The notes beneath the pieces are model-generated. The model saw only the letters and a program-made list of their open reading frames with translations, made no database searches and was not told the DNA's origin. Positions 43,257 to 52,712 of a DNA stretch of 64,000 nucleotides are shown in pieces. The DNA comes from Streptomyces sp. NBC_01478 (GTDB taxonomy: Bacteria; Actinomycetota; Actinomycetes; Streptomycetales; Streptomycetaceae), in NCBI RefSeq assembly GCF_036227225.1, contig NZ_CP109444.1:3887501-3951500 (forward strand), written 5' to 3'. Within the stretch, counting starts at the first letter, position 1. The number at the start of each line of letters is the position of its first letter. A program made the translations under genes and the position numbers.

Positions 43257-44867
43257 TCAGCCTTGGATGTCAAGACATCGTTCGTCATAGGCACCCGGTG
43301 AGCAGAAGACTCCCACCACCGAGTCGCCAATGGAGAGACTGACGGCGCTGTACTCGTCGCGCCTGACAACAACCGACGTTCCCGGTCGGTATGGCCGGTC
43401 GGGTGCGTTGGAGGACATCACTCGGCCTCTGAAGACGCCCGTGGCCCCTTCCGCCACCCTGCCGGTGACTACACCGCCCCAGGTCGGGGTGTCCACGTCG
43501 TCACACGGAGGCCCGTCGGTGGCGCAGTCCCGGAAGATCCGGAAACGGTAGGTAAATTCGCCCTGCCGCGAGATCTTGAGTGACCCCTGCGCCCAGCCCC
43601 ATGAACCGGCGACCCCCTCCAACCCTGCACCCCTGGTGGGGATTGGCTTCGGCGTGACGCCTGGAGAGCTTCCCAGCCACACACGGGTGCGAGAGGGCGG
43701 GTGCCCGTCCGGGGCCGGATCGGTACCGAAGGCGAGGACCGTGCCGTCGTACTCGGCGACCGTGTCCACCCGCACCGACTGCCCGAAGCCGTCCTTGCCG
43801 CCCGTCACCCTGTTCCAGCGTCGCCCGTCGCCGGAGGACCACATGGCGCCGGTGCTCCTGGCCTCAGTCTCGGCCGACCCCACGGCAAGGTATCCGCCGG
43901 GCACTATGACCACATGGTCGATGAATCGGCGATCGCCTTCCGTACCACCGAGGCTTCCGGCCTTACGCCAGCCTGAACCGCCAGAGACGTTCCTGATCCA
44001 GGCCTCAGGGGACCGCGCCGTCGCACCGGCGGACGCTAGGGGCCCCGTCAGGACGACGGAGTCCGACGGTCCGGCGGCGGCCGCCCGCAAAGGGAGTTGT
44101 GCCCGGAGTCCGGTCGCTGTGCGCCACTTCGTGCCGTCCGGGCTCTCGATGACGAAGGACGCTGAGGGGCCCCACGGATCCTCGCACTTCGCCCACACGG
44201 TGAAACCACGCTCGTCAGCGATGACCCCCACCTCAGGTTCCTGGTCCTGCCATTGCGGACAGGCCACGTTGTGTGGCGCACCGAACGGATCCTTGTTCGC
44301 GGAGACCCACACCCGCAGGCTCCGGCCCCGCTTGCGTTCCGTGGCCTGCACGAACGGCCCGCCGTTGTGGCCCACCACGACAGTGCCGCGCGGGCCCTGG
44401 GCCGCGGCCAGCACGACATCGGAGGAGACCCCCTCGGGCAGGTACTCAACAGCGCCCCACCGCCCCCTTCCGCGGTAGCGGGTGACCGCCGGGGAGTCAT
44501 CACCGTCACGCAGCACCTTGCCCCCCGCAATCACCTCTCCGTTGTACGCGGTCAGGGAACCGACCGACATGGTTCCCCCCGGCAACCGGGAAACCCGCCA
44601 GTGGATTCCGTCAACCGAGCGGTACATCTCTGATCCGCCGCCCTGCGTGCGCCCCTCGAACAGAAATCCGTCCTTCGAAGAGACGACTGTTTCAGCGGTC
44701 AGCCCGAAGAAAACAGAGGGGAGGTCGGCAAGGGGAATCTGCTGCCAGTTCACTGCGACGGAATCGGGACGGGGCTTGTCGTCACTTCCTCCGCCCTGGC
44801 ACGCAGAGAGCAGTATCGCCACGCAGAGCAGGCACACAAGCCACCGAGGACTCCAGGCAAGGGGCAT
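43257..44867 (-). CDS. Secreted lipoprotein of unknown function
   Basis: 536 residues. Signal peptide (SPRWLVCLLCVAILLSAC) with lipobox LLSAC, so a diacylglycerol-anchored exported protein. The body reads as repeated beta-strand units (GSEMYRSVDGIHWRVSRLPG; ASFVIESPDGTKWRTATGLR; GAMWSSGDGRRWNRVTGG), the look of a BNR/sialidase-like or photosystem-assembly-type beta-propeller, followed by a C-terminal beta domain (GSLKISRQGEFTYRFRIFRD). No catalytic motif recognised. Divergent from the Lon-like operon across 299 bases, so it may be co-regulated with that system. Confidence 0.8.
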   Translation of the reverse strand: MPLAWSPRWLVCLLCVAILLSACQGGGSDDKPRPDSVAVNWQQIPLADLPSVFFGLTAETVVSSKDGFLFEGRTQGGGSEMYRSVDGIHWRVSRLPGGTMSVGSLTAYNGEVIAGGKVLRDGDDSPAVTRYRGRGRWGAVEYLPEGVSSDVVLAAAQGPRGTVVVGHNGGPFVQATERKRGRSLRVWVSANKDPFGAPHNVACPQWQDQEPEVGVIADERGFTVWAKCEDPWGPSASFVIESPDGTKWRTATGLRAQLPLRAAAAGPSDSVVLTGPLASAGATARSPEAWIRNVSGGSGWRKAGSLGGTEGDRRFIDHVVIVPGGYLAVGSAETEARSTGAMWSSGDGRRWNRVTGGKDGFGQSVRVDTVAEYDGTVLAFGTDPAPDGHPPSRTRVWLGSSPGVTPKPIPTRGAGLEGVAGSWGWAQGSLKISRQGEFTYRFRIFRDCATDGPPCDDVDTPTWGGVVTGRVAEGATGVFRGRVMSSNAPDRPYRPGTSVVVRRDEYSAVSLSIGDSVVGVFCSPGAYDERCLDIQG

Positions 44868-45166
44868 GGACGCTTCTGCACTCCTTCGGTCGTGAACAGT
44901 CCGGGAAAGAATGGCAGAGCTCCGCGCCTCCTGGGACGCATATGCTCACAAACGAATGATTCGAGCGATCACAGGCGATCAGATGTGTGATTTCTGTTTC
45001 TCTTGGTGCTGGTGATGCGCATGGTGTCTTCTTCCGGCATCTGAAAAGAGGCCGTCCACGAAATTCGACTTTCTCCTTCTCGTCAGGCTTCGGTTGATGC
45101 CAAGATGACCTCCCGCCGATCGTGGAGTAATAACTGCCACGCGAGGAAAGCGAACGAAAGGCAGCC
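44868..45166. promoter_or_regulatory. Divergent regulatory region, unusually AT-richer
   Basis: 299 bases between the lipoprotein gene and the Lon-like operon, with visibly lower GC than its flanks (for example catatgctcacaaacgaatg and gtggagtaataactgcc). No gene is apparent and I could not place a confident -35/-10 pair. AAAGG before GTG 45167 supports that start. The composition suggests acquired DNA. Confidence 0.45.
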
Positions 45167-48100
45167 GTGGCTGTGGAACGCCCGCAAACTCCCGAGGTAC
45201 GCGACCTGCTGCGTCGGCTGCCCGTCGGCGCGAGCGCGACCAATCTGCATTCCTGGCTCACCGGCGCGGACCAGCCCTTGTGGGCTTTACTGACCGAGTG
45301 CGTCGCTGCGGATGACGAGGAGACGCTGCGCCTGCTCATGGAGGGGCAGACGCCCCTGCACGACGTCCTCGACGAGGCACCGGCCTGGCTCGGGCTGAGC
45401 GAGCCCGTGGACGCTCCCTTCGTCGAGGACGAGTCGGCTCCGGCGCGCGCGTTACGCGCCTACGCCGCGCTCGGGCTCGCCCTGGTCGGGGCCCGCGCGA
45501 CCGCCGAGGAGCGGCTCCGTACGGGAACGTCCTGGCTCCTGCGCAGCGGCGCCGCGGCATCAACGGCCCCAGCGACGACTCTGTGGGTCCCGGAGCCGGA
45601 ACTACGCCATGGAGAACGGCTGAGCGGACTCCTCACCAGCGAGTCCCTCTCCGCCTCCGTCAGCGGACACCTCTCCCTCATGCTCCTCGCACTCGACGGA
45701 GGACTGCCGAAACCCCTGCGCGGGCCCCATCTGACGGTACTCGCCGACCGCGGTGACGACGGGCCGGGGGCACGCTTCAGACTCCAACTGGACCTGGTGC
45801 GCGGACTGCCGGCCAGTCTCCTGCCGGATCCGCGCTGCATGACCTCGTTTCTCGGCGACGAAGGATTTCGCCGCTCTCTCACCGACGCCTGGGCGACCGC
45901 CAGGCCGGCGAAGCTGAAGGGCACCGTCCTCTGGTCGCTGCGTGACGGTGACGGACCCGTCGACCACGTGAGCGGTTCGTCCTTCGGCGCGGCCTTCGCC
46001 GTACTCCTCACGGATCTCGGCAGAACCAGGACCGGGGTCCGGGGACCGCTCCGGCTTCGTAGGACCAACCCGAGCACGGCCGTGGTCGGCGCTGTGTCCG
46101 CGGCGAACCCCCGAGTCGTCGAGTCCGTTACCGGATACGACAACAAGCTCAGTGTGCTGAAGGCCCAGAACCGGGTCGTCGTACCGAAAAGGGACGAGGA
46201 GCAAGCTCGGGCGGCCAATCAACACGGAGCGGTCATCGTCGGTGTGGTCACAGTGGAGGAGGCCGCGAAGGCGGCACGGCGTTTGGACGTCAGGGCGACA
46301 TCGCGCCTGGTGGCCACCACGCTGGCCCTGTGCCTCACCATCTCCCTCACGGCGTGGTACTCGGCCAGAGACGAGAGCCAGCGCAACAGCGACAAGGCGG
46401 TCGCCGCAGGGCTGGCCGCGAAAGCGGTCAAACTCAGCGCCACCGAACCGCGCACGGCCGGTCTGCTGGCGCTCGCCGGGTACCAGATCGACAGCGGGAA
46501 CGAAGACGCCAAGGAAGCCATGCAGGAGGTCCTGGAGACCAACCGCAACACCGTCCGCAGTTGGGTGGCCGACAAGACCGCCGTCGAGGCCCTCGCAGTG
46601 GACGACACCGGCCGCCGGGCGTACACCTCGGGCATCGACGACGCCATCCGCGTCTGGGACACCCGGTCCGGGCGGAAACTCGCCGAGGTCAGGGGGCGGG
46701 CCGCCGAACTCGTCAGGAACACCGAATCCGGCACGCTCGCCGCGCATGACGGCAGGAACCTGAGATTCTTCGACGCGTCGGGCGACATCCCGAAGCCGAT
46801 GGGCACGCTGAAGGCACCGCCCTGCGTGGGAGAGTTCAGCGAGATCGTCAGGATGGCCTTCACCTCGCACAGCGCCGCGCTCACCGCAGTATGGAACGAC
46901 GGCAGCATGACGAGCGTCGATCCTGTCAGTCTCACGGTGACATCGTGCGTGCACCTCAAGGACATCGCAGGGCAGCAGATCGCCGGGCAACTCGCACCGA
47001 ACCGGCCGGTGCTGAGCGCGGACGTCGTGCCCCCGGGCGCCAGCCTCGCCAACGGGGCGGACGAGGCAGTCCTCCTTCTCACCACGAACGACGTGGTGAG
47101 TGTGAATCTCCGGACGCAGAAGGTGTCGCGGGTCGTGCCGGCTGCGGACGTGCCCCGTAACGCCTCTCTGGTGCGTGCGTCGGAGGATGTGGTGACACTG
47201 GCCACCGAGGGCGGCGTCCTGGCCTGGGACCGCAAGCAGAAGAGCCGGATCGCCTACCCCTTGGGCGGTCTGTCCACCCGGCCCAAGGGGCTGCAGCAGG
47301 ACGGCGACCAGGTGGTGATCGCTGGAGCGAGCGGGACTGCGGTGATTCCCGTGCGCTCCTCTACCGACAGCGCCGCCGCTCCCTTGTCCGTGCCCAGCGG
47401 CGGGCGCTCCGTAGCCGCGGTGCGTGCGAGTGACGGAACGGTGATCGCGGCCGGGGACGGCGCACGCGTCACCGTGCTCGCCAACACATCCGTCCAGCGG
47501 GCGCTCCCCCCGGCCAAACCCTCCACGGGTGAGGCTTTCGGCCCTGGGCACCGGCTGCTGCTCTCCGACTACTTCATGTCCAACGACTCCTACGGCGCCT
47601 ACACGATCAACGTCGACTCGACGCCTGACTGGACCAGCCCTGCGGGCTCCTCGTACAAGACTGTGGTCGACTACCCTGCCTCGGCGTCGTACATCAACTC
47701 CCTGGCCGTGTCGGACAAGTTCGTCGGGGCCGCCGGTCTGGCCGGGGGGCTCGGAGCCGTGACGGTGTGGAAGAAGGACGGCACCTTCCTCCAGCAGATG
47801 TTGATGTCTCCTCAAGAGGACCGGAAGCGCAAGTCGACCGACCGCATCGTCACCCAGGTCGGTTTCGTCCCGGAGCCCGGCCTCATGGTGGCGCGGCACG
47901 TCTCCGGAGCGGTCGGCATCTGGTCGACCAGGAACTGGGACCGCTTGGGCACGATCTCCCTTCGCCCCGGCACGACAGCCATGGCGCTCCACGGACGCAC
48001 CGGGTTCTTCATCGAGGGCGAAGCACAGGCCGCCCGACTCGTCGAGGTGGATCTCGTCACCCGCAAGAAACTGCGCTCGATCCCCGCTCCGGAAGTGACC

Positions 48101-48589
48101 CGACTGTCGCTCTCGGCGGACGGATCCCGGCTCCTGACCCTCACCTGGGACGGCAACACCATCGGACTCCTGGACAGCAGGAAGCTGACTCCGTTGGCCA
48201 AGCCGCTACAACTGCCCACCGGCGAGTTCGTCGCCGACGCCGAGATCTCTCCGGACGGCCGACTGGTAGCCACCGCGCTGGGGGACCAAGTCCTCGTCCA
48301 CAACCTGACCACCGGTCGCCAGACCATGCCCGCGCTGCGCGACATGAACGGCAATGATGTGGTGTCCCTGGCCTGGTCACCCGACGGCGCCTATCTCGCC
48401 GGAGGCTCGCTGCCCCCCGTGAGGGAGACCAGGGGACCCGGCCCAGTCGACATCTGGAAGATGACCGAGGGATCCCTCAGGAAGCGGATGTGCGACTGGA
48501 CGGACGGCGGCCTCTCGCGGGAAGACTGGAAGAAGTACGTCGCCCACTCGGTGGCCTTCATCGACCTCTGCAAGGGTGTCACCAAATGA
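45167..48589 (+). CDS. Lon-like (S16-fold) domain / TM / beta-propeller protein
   Basis: 1140 residues. Residues ~150-370 resemble the Lon protease fold: HVSGSSFGAAFAVLLTDLG aligns with the Lon serine loop (GPSAG; here S272 in the Ser position), then VRGPLRLR, VVGAVSAAN, GYDNKLSVLKAQNRVVVPKR and VIVGVVTVEEAAKAAR, parallel to Lon's GGLKEKLLAA, vIPkeN and vxVxxleEaL. The usual catalytic Lys position appears to be Asp325, with Lys327 two residues on, so activity is uncertain. A TM helix (LVATTLALCLTISLTAWYSA, ~381-400) is followed by a helical segment seen before WD40 propellers (AAGLAAKAVKLSATEPRTAG) and about 700 residues of degenerate WD40/propeller repeats. GTG start; ATGA overlap with the next gene. 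Confidence 0.7.
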   Translation: MAVERPQTPEVRDLLRRLPVGASATNLHSWLTGADQPLWALLTECVAADDEETLRLLMEGQTPLHDVLDEAPAWLGLSEPVDAPFVEDESAPARALRAYAALGLALVGARATAEERLRTGTSWLLRSGAAASTAPATTLWVPEPELRHGERLSGLLTSESLSASVSGHLSLMLLALDGGLPKPLRGPHLTVLADRGDDGPGARFRLQLDLVRGLPASLLPDPRCMTSFLGDEGFRRSLTDAWATARPAKLKGTVLWSLRDGDGPVDHVSGSSFGAAFAVLLTDLGRTRTGVRGPLRLRRTNPSTAVVGAVSAANPRVVESVTGYDNKLSVLKAQNRVVVPKRDEEQARAANQHGAVIVGVVTVEEAAKAARRLDVRATSRLVATTLALCLTISLTAWYSARDESQRNSDKAVAAGLAAKAVKLSATEPRTAGLLALAGYQIDSGNEDAKEAMQEVLETNRNTVRSWVADKTAVEALAVDDTGRRAYTSGIDDAIRVWDTRSGRKLAEVRGRAAELVRNTESGTLAAHDGRNLRFFDASGDIPKPMGTLKAPPCVGEFSEIVRMAFTSHSAALTAVWNDGSMTSVDPVSLTVTSCVHLKDIAGQQIAGQLAPNRPVLSADVVPPGASLANGADEAVLLLTTNDVVSVNLRTQKVSRVVPAADVPRNASLVRASEDVVTLATEGGVLAWDRKQKSRIAYPLGGLSTRPKGLQQDGDQVVIAGASGTAVIPVRSSTDSAAAPLSVPSGGRSVAAVRASDGTVIAAGDGARVTVLANTSVQRALPPAKPSTGEAFGPGHRLLLSDYFMSNDSYGAYTINVDSTPDWTSPAGSSYKTVVDYPASASYINSLAVSDKFVGAAGLAGGLGAVTVWKKDGTFLQQMLMSPQEDRKRKSTDRIVTQVGFVPEPGLMVARHVSGAVGIWSTRNWDRLGTISLRPGTTAMALHGRTGFFIEGEAQAARLVEVDLVTRKKLRSIPAPEVTRLSLSADGSRLLTLTWDGNTIGLLDSRKLTPLAKPLQLPTGEFVADAEISPDGRLVATALGDQVLVHNLTTGRQTMPALRDMNGNDVVSLAWSPDGAYLAGGSLPPVRETRGPGPVDIWKMTEGSLRKRMCDWTDGGLSREDWKKYVAHSVAFIDLCKGVTK

Positions 48590-50214
48590 ACCGGATCCGC
48601 GGAGCGGTGAGATGGGCAGCAGTCCTGGCCGCGGGAATGGTTCTGCTCGGGGCGAGTTGCAGTGCGCCGAGTGGGGACGACGCCACGCCGGGCGGAAAGG
48701 CGCCGGGCGCGACCGGCCACGGCACCCCGGTTCTCGCATTCGTCCGGCCGAAGGCACGGGAGATGGTCCTGGCGGACGCGGCAGGCCGGACATGGCGGGG
48801 CGCGCGGCTGAGCGCACCCGCGGACGCTGTCCGCTGGTCACCCGACGCGACCGCGCTGGCGTGGATCGACGCCGAGTACGACAGCCCGGACGGCCGGAAA
48901 CTGCATGTCCTCGACGTCGCCACCGGGCGCGAACGGGCAACGCCCTGCCCCTGCCGGGGCATTGGCTTCCTCGGCGACGACGTGGCCACGGTGACCACGG
49001 ACGGTGACGCGCTCCTGCTCTTCCCACTCCGCGGACAGCCCCGTCGTCTGCCGCTCAGCAGCGCCCAGCCTCCCTACGCCAAGGTCGCCGCCGGCGGTCG
49101 GGACCAAGTGACCGTGGCCAGCCCGCTGCCCGAGTTACAGGCGGGCCGCGGCCAGTACCAACTGGTCGCCGTCGACGGATCGGGCGTCGTGTCGCCGTTC
49201 CGGCCTGCCGGAACCCCCACCTCGTTCCTGGAGGGCCTCCAGTCTCCCGGCGGACAGGACATCGCCTGGAGTTTCTACGACTCCGGAGGTGCCTGCTGGA
49301 ACGTCTCCGGCATCCGCCTCGCGACTTATGGCCGGGAGGGCCGACAGGCACCGGATCGTCCCACCGACGCGGCGATGGTCCGGGCCCTACTGAAGGATCG
49401 TGTCACGGTCCAATCCTTTGCCTGGGCAGGCCAAGGGCTAACAGTGACCTTCGGCCCGCAGGTGAACTGCCAGGTAGCGCAGACGAAGCGCTTCGTCTCG
49501 TACTACTTGAAGGACGGCAGGTGGCACTACATCGGATCAGGAATGCTGGCGGTCGGCTACGGCGCCCGGGGACGCGCGGTACGGCTCCTGGCGCCCCAGC
49601 GGCCGCAGACCCAACCGCCGGAAGAACTCCCCGTGCCGGTCGGGGACCTGGAGTTCACCGACCAGCAGGGCAAACGGCGTGTCATCAGCACAGGGGTGTC
49701 GTCGTTCTCCTTCACGCCTACGGAAAGCACGAGAGCGAACGAACCCAAGACCACGCCCCAGCCTGAGCAGACCGAAGTCGCCCGCACGGACGACCGTGGA
49801 GGTCCCGTCCCGCAGCCACTGCGCGCGCTGGCTCAGCGCATCAGGGATGCTGCGCGAGCCGGCGACGTGTCACTCCTGCGGTCACTGTGCGACCTGTGCG
49901 ATGAGGAGACCCTTGCGGCCCTCCCGACCGCCGCGGGACGCCGCGAGCTGGTACGGCTGTTGAGCAGCCACCCCGGCCGTACCGGGAACGGCATCGTGTT
50001 CCCCGGCCTAGCGGCCCACCACTGCGTCGACGAGCCCGGCCAGGACGTCAGCTGCACCTCCGAACAGATCGAGGACATCGGCCTGTTGGACATTCCGCAG
50101 GAGGACGACGACTCGTACGACGGCACCACGTACGCGCCTGACCTCGACCACAGGCTGCAACTGCGGCTGGGGGCGGGCGGCAAGGCTCTCTGGGTGGGGA
50201 GGTACACACCATGA
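48586..50214 (+). CDS. Probable lipoprotein with beta-propeller-like body
   Basis: 542 residues. Signal peptide RGAVRWAAVLAAGMVLLGAS followed by Cys, an imperfect lipobox. The N-terminal two thirds have propeller-like repeats (ADAVRWSPDATALAWIDAEY; DVATVTTDGDALLLFPLRG; VASPLPELQAGRGQYQLVAV). The C-terminal 120 residues form a distinct region (PVPQPLRALAQRIRDAARAG, DVSLLRSLCDLCDEETLAAL) rich in Cys and acidic residues. ATG 48586 overlaps the preceding stop (ATGA) and its own stop overlaps the nucleotidyltransferase start, so it is translationally coupled on both sides. Likely the extracytoplasmic partner of the system. Confidence 0.8.
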   Translation: MNRIRGAVRWAAVLAAGMVLLGASCSAPSGDDATPGGKAPGATGHGTPVLAFVRPKAREMVLADAAGRTWRGARLSAPADAVRWSPDATALAWIDAEYDSPDGRKLHVLDVATGRERATPCPCRGIGFLGDDVATVTTDGDALLLFPLRGQPRRLPLSSAQPPYAKVAAGGRDQVTVASPLPELQAGRGQYQLVAVDGSGVVSPFRPAGTPTSFLEGLQSPGGQDIAWSFYDSGGACWNVSGIRLATYGREGRQAPDRPTDAAMVRALLKDRVTVQSFAWAGQGLTVTFGPQVNCQVAQTKRFVSYYLKDGRWHYIGSGMLAVGYGARGRAVRLLAPQRPQTQPPEELPVPVGDLEFTDQQGKRRVISTGVSSFSFTPTESTRANEPKTTPQPEQTEVARTDDRGGPVPQPLRALAQRIRDAARAGDVSLLRSLCDLCDEETLAALPTAAGRRELVRLLSSHPGRTGNGIVFPGLAAHHCVDEPGQDVSCTSEQIEDIGLLDIPQEDDDSYDGTTYAPDLDHRLQLRLGAGGKALWVGRYTP

Positions 50215-51347
50215 CCTGCACGGAGGATGCCGGAGGTCCGCACTCCGAGTGCTCCGGCAACCACGGCACGGAACAGCGTGCTCCGGCCGGCCCGGTGATG
50301 GTCGGAGACATGGTCGACGGGGAACGTGTCAGCGGATTCGGATACGCGCCACCCCCGGCGCCCATGTTGCCCAGCTCGCACAACGACCGCCTGCTGACGG
50401 AGAGCGACCGCGGCGAGGCCGTGCCTCCGCGGCGCCTCGTCCCCGCGTCCAGGGCGCCGGGCCCGTACGACGAGCGGTTGCCCCACCAAAGGCTCCCGCA
50501 GCACTGCGTAGTGCCCGCCGCCTGCGGCTTCCCGTCCCTCCCGGCAGCCGTGAACGACCTTCTGACGACCGTGTCCTCGCCCTGGGCACGTGTCGTCGAC
50601 CCCATCGCCACGACAGTGCGCACGGCCGGACACGAAGTCTGGCTGAGCGGCGGAGCTCCCCGGGAGCTCCTGTCCGGTCGTGGGCCCGAGGCGGTGCGCG
50701 ATCTGGATCTGACGGGCACCGCGCCGGCGGGCCGCTTCGCGGAGCTGACCCGTCAGGCGCTGGACGAGGACGGCGAGACCTACGAACTCCGCATCCCCGT
50801 GAGCCCTGACACCCTGGTCTGCTCCGTACTCGGCAGCGATCAGTCGGCGCCCTTGGTCGAGTACCGCGGTCTGGGCCTCGGCGGTTTCGAGTTCCCTGCC
50901 ACCGGCACCGATCTCGTCGCGGACAGCCGGCAACGGGACTTCACGGTCAACAGCCTCCTCTACGACTTCAAGCGCCACCTGGTCATCGACGCGAGCGAAC
51001 GCGGCCTGAAGGACCTGGCGGAACCGGGGCGAGCGCTGGTGCCCGTCGACACCTCGCCCGATCCTCTGGTCCAGGCCTCCACGGCCCTGCGAGCCGTGAA
51101 ATTCCTCGTTCGGTGGGAGACGGACGGCCCGGCGAACATCCGCGAGTTGCGCGCGTGGTCGCTCGGGTTCCCCGACGATCTGGCCGACCGCGTCCGCGCA
51201 CGAGGGCCACACATCTGGGGCCAACTGCGCACGCTGCACGACGAGTGCGTGGACGGCTTGCCGGAGGACCGCCAGACAGCCGCCGGGAGCATGCTCGGGC
51301 AAGGCGTGGAGAAGCTGTTGAAGGCACTGCGGCAGGAAGCAGAGTGA
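50211..51347 (+). CDS. Class II nucleotidyltransferase (CCA-adding/poly(A) polymerase head-like)
   Basis: 378 residues. The catalytic head (about 115-300) shows the class II NTase pattern: GHEVWLSGGAPRELLSGRGP, then VRDLDL with the metal-binding D164/D166, and SRQRDFTVNSLLYDF followed by VIDASERGLKDLA, as in CCA-adding enzymes (GGxVRD, DxD, RRDFTINAL, D..G..DL). The neck/body/tail tRNA-binding domains are replaced by only about 90 residues, and a Pro-rich 100-residue N-terminus is added. It is therefore not a standard tRNA CCA enzyme; nucleotide or RNA modification as a signal or toxin is plausible. ATGA overlap upstream, GTGA overlap downstream. Confidence 0.8.
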   Translation: MTCTEDAGGPHSECSGNHGTEQRAPAGPVMVGDMVDGERVSGFGYAPPPAPMLPSSHNDRLLTESDRGEAVPPRRLVPASRAPGPYDERLPHQRLPQHCVVPAACGFPSLPAAVNDLLTTVSSPWARVVDPIATTVRTAGHEVWLSGGAPRELLSGRGPEAVRDLDLTGTAPAGRFAELTRQALDEDGETYELRIPVSPDTLVCSVLGSDQSAPLVEYRGLGLGGFEFPATGTDLVADSRQRDFTVNSLLYDFKRHLVIDASERGLKDLAEPGRALVPVDTSPDPLVQASTALRAVKFLVRWETDGPANIRELRAWSLGFPDDLADRVRARGPHIWGQLRTLHDECVDGLPEDRQTAAGSMLGQGVEKLLKALRQEAE

Positions 51348-52669
51348 ACGGCTCCGCGTCGGCTCGGCACCGGCCTCTCGCACGCTGGGTCGCTCACACC
51401 ACCGTCTCCAGTTCCGGGACGCACCTCGTCACGGGACCGGTGAACGACGGTGCGGAGCGGACCGACGCCCGAGTGCTCCCGCTGTTCGAGAACGGGGCGT
51501 GGCGCAGGACAAGCGTGCTCGCGAGCCGGGAGGGCGCCTCAGTGGCCCGCGTTCTGGCCCTTCACCACCCGGTACTCGGCATGACCTACGTCGAGTTGGA
51601 CGACCAGGGCAGGCCCCTGCAGGTGAGCCCGGAAGGCACGGAACTGATCGCCCGGATGGAGACGGACTGGAACGCTCCGGCAATGGGACTGGATCTCCTG
51701 GGCATCCTGGCCGGGGAAAGCCCGGACCTCCGCTACTTTCTGCTGCACCGGCTCGACATGGAGACCGATCCGCCTCCGGTGCTCTTCCACACGCTTCCCT
51801 GGGCCGCGTTGGACACGGTCGCGGAGAACGTTCTGACCCTGCTCGACGGGACGCCCTCCGTCGAGCCCCCCGTTCACGAACTGCGTCACTGGTTCGCCCC
51901 CGCGGTGACCAGGGTCGCCGGTCCCCTCGCGGTTCTGGAACGCGGGATGCGGGAGGGCCGTGACCCCGCAGTCCTCCGCCATGAGGCCGTCTCCCTGATG
52001 ACAGGCCTGCTGGCGGCCCGAGCCGATCGGATTCCTGGTTCGACAGCCCACTTACTCGGTCATCTGGTGGAGCGGCTGAGCACGCAGGACGCGCTGCTGG
52101 GACACACCGCCCGGGTGATCAGATTCCGTCTGCGCCCCAGCTCCGGAGCCCGCCACCAGCCTTCCCTGACTCTCCGGTTGGAGTCGGCGCTGCCGGCCGC
52201 TGCGCGGACGGCCGGAACCTCTCACGAGCGAACCGTCCGGGACGGCCCGTTCGAAGCAGCGGTGCAGCAGACTTCCGGGGGCCGATTGAAGGTGACGTTG
52301 ACCATGCCGGCTCCCACGCGTGCCGTCGGGGGCGCCTGGGCCGTTCCGGACGGTCTCGTCGCACCGCTCGTCCTTCATGCGGGAAACACGAAACCGCGTC
52401 GCTTCTGGGTCGCTCTGCGTGGCACAGAGGAACACGCACAAGGCAACGTGACCCTGCGCACCCCGCCGGAGCGCTTCCAACTGGTGGCAGACGAGCCCGC
52501 CGTGCCGTTCGCGGCTCTCCGGCCCGTCCCGCCAGCGGAGTTGGTGCCTTCGCTGCGTGCTTCCTCCGTGGCGACTTTGCGCCTGTGGAAGCAGGCATCG
52601 GAGGCTCTCCCACCTGACCATGCGGTCCCCGTGGCCCTCAGGCTCCACCGGGAGGAGCTCAGCCGCTGA
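51344..52669 (+). CDS. Hypothetical protein of the NTase-SLATT operon
   Basis: 441 residues, no signal peptide or TM segment, not recognised. Visible: an N-terminal beta-rich part (YVELDDQGRPLQVSPEGTEL), a central helical part (ETDWNAPAMGLDLLGILAGE; HLLGHLVERLSTQDALLGHT) and a C-terminal part with RFRLRPSSGARHQPSLTLRL and VVPDGLVAPLVLHAG-like strands. The GTG start at 51344 overlaps the NTase stop (GTGA), so it is made in fixed ratio to the NTase and probably binds it. 43 bases separate it from the SLATT gene. Confidence 0.75.
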   Translation: MNGSASARHRPLARWVAHTTVSSSGTHLVTGPVNDGAERTDARVLPLFENGAWRRTSVLASREGASVARVLALHHPVLGMTYVELDDQGRPLQVSPEGTELIARMETDWNAPAMGLDLLGILAGESPDLRYFLLHRLDMETDPPPVLFHTLPWAALDTVAENVLTLLDGTPSVEPPVHELRHWFAPAVTRVAGPLAVLERGMREGRDPAVLRHEAVSLMTGLLAARADRIPGSTAHLLGHLVERLSTQDALLGHTARVIRFRLRPSSGARHQPSLTLRLESALPAAARTAGTSHERTVRDGPFEAAVQQTSGGRLKVTLTMPAPTRAVGGAWAVPDGLVAPLVLHAGNTKPRRFWVALRGTEEHAQGNVTLRTPPERFQLVADEPAVPFAALRPVPPAELVPSLRASSVATLRLWKQASEALPPDHAVPVALRLHREELSR

Positions 52670-52712
52670 CTCCGGACCTGGCCGGTGGCTACCGATGACA
52701 AGGAGGCACACA

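Noticed and set aside
44868..45166. Riboswitch or structured leader before the Lon-like operon
   Set aside because: I could not identify a recognisable aptamer or a long conserved-looking stem; only AT-richer composition.
50211..51347. Housekeeping tRNA CCA-adding enzyme
   Set aside because: Head motifs match, but the protein is short of the neck/body/tail domains, has an unusual N-terminus, and is chained to conflict-type genes.
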